DNA of 64,000 nucleotides. Source: Chloroflexota bacterium (GTDB taxonomy: Bacteria; Chloroflexota; Anaerolineae; Aggregatilineales; Phototrophicaceae). Each line of letters opens with the position of its first letter. Position 1 is the first letter of the stretch. The position numbers and the translations under genes were made by a program. Below the pieces are notes generated by a model. The model was not told the origin of the DNA. It saw only the letters and a list, made by a program, of their open reading frames with translations, and did not search any database. The stretch spans positions 27,464 through 91,463 of the forward strand of contig JAPOWG010000019.1 of assembly GCA_026707745.1 (NCBI GenBank). The letters are read 5' to 3'. This document shows positions 58,077-64,000 of this stretch, one piece after another.

Positions 58077-59846
58077 CTAATTGCCCGGACGATCCTTGCT
58101 GGCGAGGAACCCGGCGATGAACGCGGTTTCACCATTCTCCAGGCGGATCTCATACCAGTCTGCGGAGTCATCAATGACCGTGATCGCCTCTCCGCGTTTG
58201 GCGCTGCCGACAATCCTGCAATTGGTGGAAGCGCAAGAGCGGATATTAGCCGCCGGATTCGCCGTGACATAATAGGTCTTAGTCTCGGTCGGCTCGCTTT
58301 CCAGCAGATCAGCCAGGATCGTCCGGTCCAAAAGGCGGGTCCAAGCCCCGAGCGCCTGCAACATGTAGGGATTGTTGTCGGTGTCGACACCCGCGACCTT
58401 CAATGCGAATGCCGTCGCAAAGTCCGTAGCGATGACGTTCATCAACAGGCCCTCGACCAGTGCGTCCTCACAACCGGGTAACTCTCGCCAGATGCCGTCG
58501 CGCCACTCGATATGGATCTCGCTGTAGCGAATCAAATCCGCCAGCGATTCAATCTTGAGGGCGGCGCCGACCAGCTCGGTCTGGAAGTCCGCATTGATGT
58601 TTTCCAACTGCGCCGCCTGCCTGGCGTCGCACACCGACACTTCGCCAGCTTCCGACGCGAGGCCGTCCGCCCAGTCTGGTTGATCCAGCAGAGATTCCAA
58701 GGCCTCGTTCTCATCCAGACCCAGCAAGGCCCGCTCCCGATAAACATTGTCAGCCGCTTCCAATCCGGCGAGCTGAAAGGCAGCGGCGGCGGAGAGATCC
58801 CCAGCCAATTGGCTCATGAACCAGCCGATTTCTAGGGCCTCAGCGCATTGCGCCAGCCGCTTCCAAAGGTCGGCCCGCCAGCTTATCTGCGCGCTGCCAA
58901 ACGTCTGGAGCGCCTCCAACGTGTCCGACGACTGTGCTTTCTCGAGAATGGTCCGGAAGTCTCCATCGCCAATTGGAAAATAGGCCTGAACCAGCGAACA
59001 TCCCGGGAAGTTGCTGCCGTAGGGTCGCAAGCCGGGAGCAACTCCCTGCACAGGGAGATTTGTCGCCAGCCACTGCTCGACCAGACCGCCGCCATTAGCG
59101 ACCGGCTGGACGAAAGGATTGGCATCATTCGAGATACCGGCCGCCTGCAAGGCGAAAAATCCGCCGGTATCGACGTTGAGCAGCAGCATGTGCACGACCC
59201 ATTTGAGCGCTTCTGCACATTCCGGCATATTCGCCAGCGCCTTCACGCGCCAATCCAACTGTTTCTCAATATAAGGCGGCAAGTCACCGGCGATTTCAAT
59301 CGTCTGTCGCTCCTCGTGCACAGCCTGGAATTCCCTTGCCAGGTCCAACAGCGCGGCGACTTCGTCTTGCTTGCAAATCGGCAGATCGTCCGGCTGCGAC
59401 GGCGACAGGTCATTGCGTTCGCCGCTTTCAATCAAGTCCGACACCTCATCTATGAACACGCTGAATGCTTCAATGTCTGCTACCGAGTGCGTGGCGTAAT
59501 GGTTGCGATCCCGAGGAAATCTGGCGAAATACAAGCCTAAAGCCGACACGGTGTCCGCCCCCATTTGGCTCATCAATAGGCCAAGTCTGATGTTCTCAAC
59601 ACAAGTCAGCAGCGACGGCAGTATGTCTCTTCGCCACTGCAAATACGTCTCGCCAACCTGCGCCAACTCCGCAGTTTCCATTTCGAGGCTGACTGTCTCG
59701 AGCAAATCCAGGAAGTCCGGGACGACCGTGTAACGAGAATAGGTCAATTCTGCCCAGGAACAAGCTGGGAACCCAGCCTCTTGCGCGCGGGAATACGGTA
59801 CGATGATGAAGATCAAAAACAGGATGGTCAACAGCTTCGCGCGCAT
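58077..59846 (-). CDS. exported Cys-repeat/SH3b protein D (4 repeats)
   Basis: Signal peptide MRAKLLTILFLIFIIVPYSRAQ; repeats begin FPACSWAEL, LPICKQDEV, FPGCSLVQA, VSVCDARQA; C-term SH3b. Confidence 0.85.
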   Translation of the reverse strand: MRAKLLTILFLIFIIVPYSRAQEAGFPACSWAELTYSRYTVVPDFLDLLETVSLEMETAELAQVGETYLQWRRDILPSLLTCVENIRLGLLMSQMGADTVSALGLYFARFPRDRNHYATHSVADIEAFSVFIDEVSDLIESGERNDLSPSQPDDLPICKQDEVAALLDLAREFQAVHEERQTIEIAGDLPPYIEKQLDWRVKALANMPECAEALKWVVHMLLLNVDTGGFFALQAAGISNDANPFVQPVANGGGLVEQWLATNLPVQGVAPGLRPYGSNFPGCSLVQAYFPIGDGDFRTILEKAQSSDTLEALQTFGSAQISWRADLWKRLAQCAEALEIGWFMSQLAGDLSAAAAFQLAGLEAADNVYRERALLGLDENEALESLLDQPDWADGLASEAGEVSVCDARQAAQLENINADFQTELVGAALKIESLADLIRYSEIHIEWRDGIWRELPGCEDALVEGLLMNVIATDFATAFALKVAGVDTDNNPYMLQALGAWTRLLDRTILADLLESEPTETKTYYVTANPAANIRSCASTNCRIVGSAKRGEAITVIDDSADWYEIRLENGETAFIAGFLASKDRPGN

Positions 59847-59962
59847 GACGAGTCCTCCCAACTATGGCAACATCCAGCAGTTCCTATTTTCCTTGGGCAA
59901 CTGAGCGCTTTGACCAACTGTGTTCAAATGTCCGTTCCTTGGCGGTTCGCGACGGTAAATGA

Positions 59963-61756
59963 CTATCCACCTGGCCGAACGCTGCTGGTCAGGAAGCCCG
60001 CGATGAACGCCGGCTCTCCGTCTGCCGTCCAGATCTGATACCATGATCCGGTATCATCGCTGATGATGAGTTCGGACCCATATTTGGCGCTGCCCACGAT
60101 GCTGCATTCTGTGGAACCGCAGGAGCGGATATTGGCGTAGGGATTGGCGGTGACGTAGTAAATCGGGTAGGTGCGAAGACTGCCTTGCTTCAACGCGGTG
60201 ATGTAGGGCAGCTTCATGATAGACGCCCAATTTCGGATCGCTTGCGTCCGGTAGGGATTGTCATCGCCCAATTCGCCGGATGCGTCCAATCCTATCGCGA
60301 CGGCGAAATCGCTAGCGACCGCGTTCATCGTCACTACGAGCTGCATCCCCTCGATACAGTTGGGCAATGCCGACCAGACGCGCTCGCGCCACTCCAGATG
60401 GGCTTCGCTATAGCGGCGCAGATCGCTTTCCGTTTCGATGTGAAAGGCGATTTCCATCAAGTTGTTTTGAAAGTCAATCACGACTTCGTCCACCGTTTGC
60501 AGTTCATCGTCGCTGCAATCCAGCACTTCCGTGGATTCGTCGGCCAAAATCTCCAGCGGGATTGATTCGAATAACATATCGCCTACGTTGCCCAGGTTCA
60601 TCGCACCCTGGAGCTTCGCATCCGAATAGAGATTGTCCTTGAGGATACGTCCGTGCTTATAAGCGCGGGAGGCCGCGAAGTCCGCAGATAGCTGGTTCAG
60701 CCACCAGCCAATCTCCATCGTCTCGGCGCACAATGCCATACGCGACCAGGTCGAGTCTCGAAACTCGTTCTGCGGTTTGCGAAACTCGAGCAAGTCCTCA
60801 ACCGTGTCCAATTCCGTCGCTTGCAGAAGAAACTCAATGTGCGGCAAAATGTGGTCTGCAAACGATTGGAACTGAGCGACCGAGCAAGTCGGGAAGTTGC
60901 TGCCGTAGATCGGCAGGGACAAGGCGGCGCTCTCTAAATCTTCGGCAATCAGCTTATCGAGCAGGCTCGTCAGGCGCTCGGCGCCTTGCGCGACTTGCCC
61001 GATCGCGATGTTCGATGTCTCTTCCACTTTCGCAAGACGAAAAGCATGCAAGGCGAAGGTATCGGCTATCAAACTGTGGATCGACACTTCAATGTCAATC
61101 GCCTCGGCGCAAACAGGTTGCTGCAACAAGTTTTGACGCCGCCACAACACGACTTCTTCAATGTAATCGAGTACCTCGCTTCGTCCCTCAAGTTCTTCGT
61201 GGCTAGCGTGCAGCGCCTGGAAGCCCGAAATCAAATCCATGAGAGACTCTCGCGCTGCCCCGGTACAAGCGGGCAATCCGTGACTCGAGGAATACGGGAA
61301 ACTCGCCCGATCACCTCCATCGATCATGTCATACAGCCCGTCCTGAAGCTCGTTAAAGCGCGGCACATCTACATGGAACGCTTTTTCCAGGGGATCAAAC
61401 AGCCTGCCGACGCCGGATCTTTGCAGCGCCTTCGACGAAAGCAAATCGCCTGTCAGTTCGCTCATGCGCAGGACATATTCATAGTTTTCGGCGCAGGTCA
61501 GCATTTTGGGCAGCGCCCCGCCGCGCCAATTCACCAGTTTCTGATAATTCTCCAGCAGATCATCAACGGACCGCGCGCTGTCGATCGCGTCATAAAGTGA
61601 AAAGAAGCGATCCGCGGTTCCGTACATGGTGTTGCGGAGGTTCCCGTCCGAACAAGCCGGCAAGCCGCTTTCCTGGGCGAGGGACAGCCCAGCAAGCAAG
61701 AGCGCCGCCACAAGCAAGAGCAACTGTTTTGCGGACAAGACAAGACTTCCAAACAC
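59963..61756 (-). CDS. exported Cys-repeat/SH3b protein E (4 repeats)
   Basis: Likely GTG start at 61756 with GGAGGG RBS; hydrophobic KQLLLLVAALLLAGLSLAQ; four repeats; C-term SH3b. Confidence 0.83.
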   Translation of the reverse strand: MFGSLVLSAKQLLLLVAALLLAGLSLAQESGLPACSDGNLRNTMYGTADRFFSLYDAIDSARSVDDLLENYQKLVNWRGGALPKMLTCAENYEYVLRMSELTGDLLSSKALQRSGVGRLFDPLEKAFHVDVPRFNELQDGLYDMIDGGDRASFPYSSSHGLPACTGAARESLMDLISGFQALHASHEELEGRSEVLDYIEEVVLWRRQNLLQQPVCAEAIDIEVSIHSLIADTFALHAFRLAKVEETSNIAIGQVAQGAERLTSLLDKLIAEDLESAALSLPIYGSNFPTCSVAQFQSFADHILPHIEFLLQATELDTVEDLLEFRKPQNEFRDSTWSRMALCAETMEIGWWLNQLSADFAASRAYKHGRILKDNLYSDAKLQGAMNLGNVGDMLFESIPLEILADESTEVLDCSDDELQTVDEVVIDFQNNLMEIAFHIETESDLRRYSEAHLEWRERVWSALPNCIEGMQLVVTMNAVASDFAVAIGLDASGELGDDNPYRTQAIRNWASIMKLPYITALKQGSLRTYPIYYVTANPYANIRSCGSTECSIVGSAKYGSELIISDDTGSWYQIWTADGEPAFIAGFLTSSVRPGG

Positions 61757-61885
61757 CGGTACTACCCTCCCCACCTGAGTCCAGGTCTCAGTTTTGCAGA
61801 TTTGTCGGCGCCATGATACAGCCTGCAGGGCAACAGTCTCCCACAAAAGGCATCACATGCCTCACCAGAATAGCAGCCTTGCGCG

Positions 61886-63667
61886 CTAATTGCCGGGTGG
61901 ATCCTTGCTCATCAAGAAGCCGGCGATAAAAGCGGATTCACCGTCCTCCAGTCGAACCTCGTACCAGTCTTTGGTATCGTCAATGACCGTCAGCGCCTCG
62001 CCATTTTGCGCCGTCGCCACGATGTCGCAGCTTGTGGAAGCGCAAGAGCGGATATTGGCGTATGTGTTGGCCGTTACGTAGTATGTTTTGCCGCCCGGCA
62101 CGGCATTGCCGGCCTCCTCCGCTCGCGCCAGCAGCGATTGTCTCATTTCAGTTATCAATCGCATATCGCGCCGCAATTCCAACACATAGGGATTACGCTC
62201 CAGCGGTGGTTCCGATGCCTCCACAGACATCAGCGCCACCCAGTCAGCCGCGATCTGCCGCATGAGCATGCCGATCTCCAGCACCTGCTGGCAGCGCGGC
62301 AGTTCTCGCCAGATCCGGTCGCGAAAAGCAAAAGACTGATCAAACAGCTTGAACAGGTCGGCGAAGGTTTCCAGGCTATATGCCGCGTCAAGGAAGGATC
62401 GATAATCGGGCAAGAGATAGCCAACGACAAAAATCACTTCGTCGTCCGAACAAACAGCGAGTTCTCTTGCATCCGCCCCAGGTCCCGACGTGCGTTCAAT
62501 ACCCGCCAGGTATTCTTCTGTTGTTTTCAGCCAACTTTCGATGCTCTCGAATGTCTCAGCGGCCTGCGAGGAAATCGGGTTCCGCGCGCCCCCATAACCA
62601 TACATATCCAGCGCGAAGCGCGATATGATGTCGCCGAGAATCTGCCGCGACAGCCAGGCGATCTCAAAGATCTCTTGACACAGCGGCAGCCGCGCCAGCG
62701 CGCCGTCGCGCAAGCTGATATGCGCATCGCTGTACGCGATCAAATCCGCCTGCGTGTCAACAACCTGCGCGCTCATTGCGACATCCATCACCTGACCAAT
62801 GACCACGCCATGCGCCGCCGCGATCTCCGCCGAACTGCAGGCCGGCAGCTCGCTGCCCCGGCCCAGGGTGAGTATCTTGGCGCCCTCGTACTCCGGCCGC
62901 GTGAGCCGGAGCCCATCGCGCCAGCTCCCCAAGCTGCGCAGCGCCTCTGCGACGGACGCGGCATACGGGTTGTCTTCCTCCGCAATACCGGCGTAATTGA
63001 AGGCGTACAAAGTTGCCGAATCAGTCGCGAGCGAGTTCAAGAGGAAACCAAGCTCGATGGCTTGCGCGCATTGGGGCAGCTGCAGCATTTTGTCTTCGCG
63101 CCATGCCAGCATAGTATCCAGCGAATCGATCCATCCTTCCCGGTCTTGCCCCACGGCCGTGTTGCGCCGAGTCGACTGGAAATCCCTTACCAGTTGATCC
63201 AGTATCTGATTCTCTTCTCGCGAGCAAAGCGCGACCCCGACAGCGTCCGGGGATCCTTCCTCTTCGCTATCCCCGCCCATCAGACCCACTGAGAGCTCTG
63301 CCAGCCGTCTCTCATCGATCCGGCGATGTATGACATAGGGGTTTGCATCGTCGCTAAGGCCCGCAAACCGGAGCGCATTGTATCCAACGAGATCGCCCTC
63401 GAGCATGAATTTCTGCCTCTGCGTGCCAATCGCTGCGGCGCAAAGTGGCAAGAGCGCGAATTTCGACTCCCGCCTGTCCAGTTGCGATCGCCCTTTTTCA
63501 ATCAAATCGTCAAGCGTCTCGCCCCGAGCGCTATCCATATCCAACAAAGAAGTCATCATCATGAGGATTTCAGTCTGGCTGCACTTGGGGAATTCGCTAG
63601 ATTGTCCAGTTACCGCTGGCGCAAGAATTAACGAGAGCAAAAAACTGAGCAAGAAGGATTTTCGCAT
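61886..63667 (-). CDS. exported Cys-repeat/SH3b protein F (4 repeats)
   Basis: Signal peptide MRKSFLLSFLLSLILAPAVTGQ; repeats begin FPKCSQTEI, VALCSREEN, LPACSSAEI, LAVCSDDEV; C-term SH3b. Confidence 0.85.
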   Translation of the reverse strand: MRKSFLLSFLLSLILAPAVTGQSSEFPKCSQTEILMMMTSLLDMDSARGETLDDLIEKGRSQLDRRESKFALLPLCAAAIGTQRQKFMLEGDLVGYNALRFAGLSDDANPYVIHRRIDERRLAELSVGLMGGDSEEEGSPDAVGVALCSREENQILDQLVRDFQSTRRNTAVGQDREGWIDSLDTMLAWREDKMLQLPQCAQAIELGFLLNSLATDSATLYAFNYAGIAEEDNPYAASVAEALRSLGSWRDGLRLTRPEYEGAKILTLGRGSELPACSSAEIAAAHGVVIGQVMDVAMSAQVVDTQADLIAYSDAHISLRDGALARLPLCQEIFEIAWLSRQILGDIISRFALDMYGYGGARNPISSQAAETFESIESWLKTTEEYLAGIERTSGPGADARELAVCSDDEVIFVVGYLLPDYRSFLDAAYSLETFADLFKLFDQSFAFRDRIWRELPRCQQVLEIGMLMRQIAADWVALMSVEASEPPLERNPYVLELRRDMRLITEMRQSLLARAEEAGNAVPGGKTYYVTANTYANIRSCASTSCDIVATAQNGEALTVIDDTKDWYEVRLEDGESAFIAGFLMSKDPPGN

Positions 63668-64000
63668 TGTGACACCTTTCCATAAAGGCAGATTACCCAC
63701 AGTACATCATAACATAGGCAATTAACGGGTTACAAACATCTATGATAATGGACAGGGCAATTGCATCAAAATGAGACGACTGACATGCTAGGAAATTGGA
63801 CTGAGCATTAAGCACCGAGGGCCGCGAGGACACCTATTCTGAATGCGCAGGTTGCCCGTCTGCGGGGATCACGAGGCCGGCGGGTTTCGTGAAGGCGCGA
63901 GGCGCTTCCAAGATTCCCCCGCGCAGTCCCAGAAGTCAAGCTCGAGAAGTCAAAGGTTGCCGCCGCGGCAATTGCCGGGGAAAAAGTTTTTTCGGCAGTT

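Noticed and set aside
62006-63292. 428-aa plus-strand ORF antisense to array member F
   Set aside because: Antisense to a protein with signal peptide, repeats and SH3b; no recognisable domain.
63701-64000. Possible gene at the right edge
   Set aside because: No supplied ORF of useful length and no recognisable motif before the window ends.

Overview
This 64 kb window looks like a chromosomal segment of a free-living or host-associated bacterium, plausibly Chloroflexota. That taxonomic guess is weak and rests on gene style, Thr/Pro-rich linkers and exported SH3b proteins. The left and central 53 kb is rich in ABC importers: two carbohydrate-type, two dipeptide-type and one liv/amide-type. They sit with small-molecule catabolic genes (Gfo/Idh/MocA, SDRs, formamidase, LLM oxidoreductase, Ldh2-type dehydrogenase, aminotransferase, DUF4438-like pair, D-2-hydroxyacid dehydrogenase). 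DNA-modifying genes are interspersed: two solitary site-specific methyltransferases, a 986-aa N6-methylase with a nuclease-like N-terminus, and two HNH proteins, one in a three-gene cassette inside a dpp operon. The right 10 kb (53.8-63.7 kb) is the most unusual part. It holds six consecutive same-strand paralogs encoding exported proteins made of 2 or 4 copies of a two-cysteine helical-looking repeat, followed by a C-terminal SH3b domain. Two half-length members match opposite halves of the full-length ones. Other observations include an XRE-SorC-like chimeric regulator, an aminotransferase-like paralog lacking the PLP lysine, and several dispersed palindromic or short-repeat families between genes and inside transporter operons. 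No rRNA, tRNA, CRISPR array or transposase was recognised. All calls come from reading the sequence and supplied ORFs; no database search was run.
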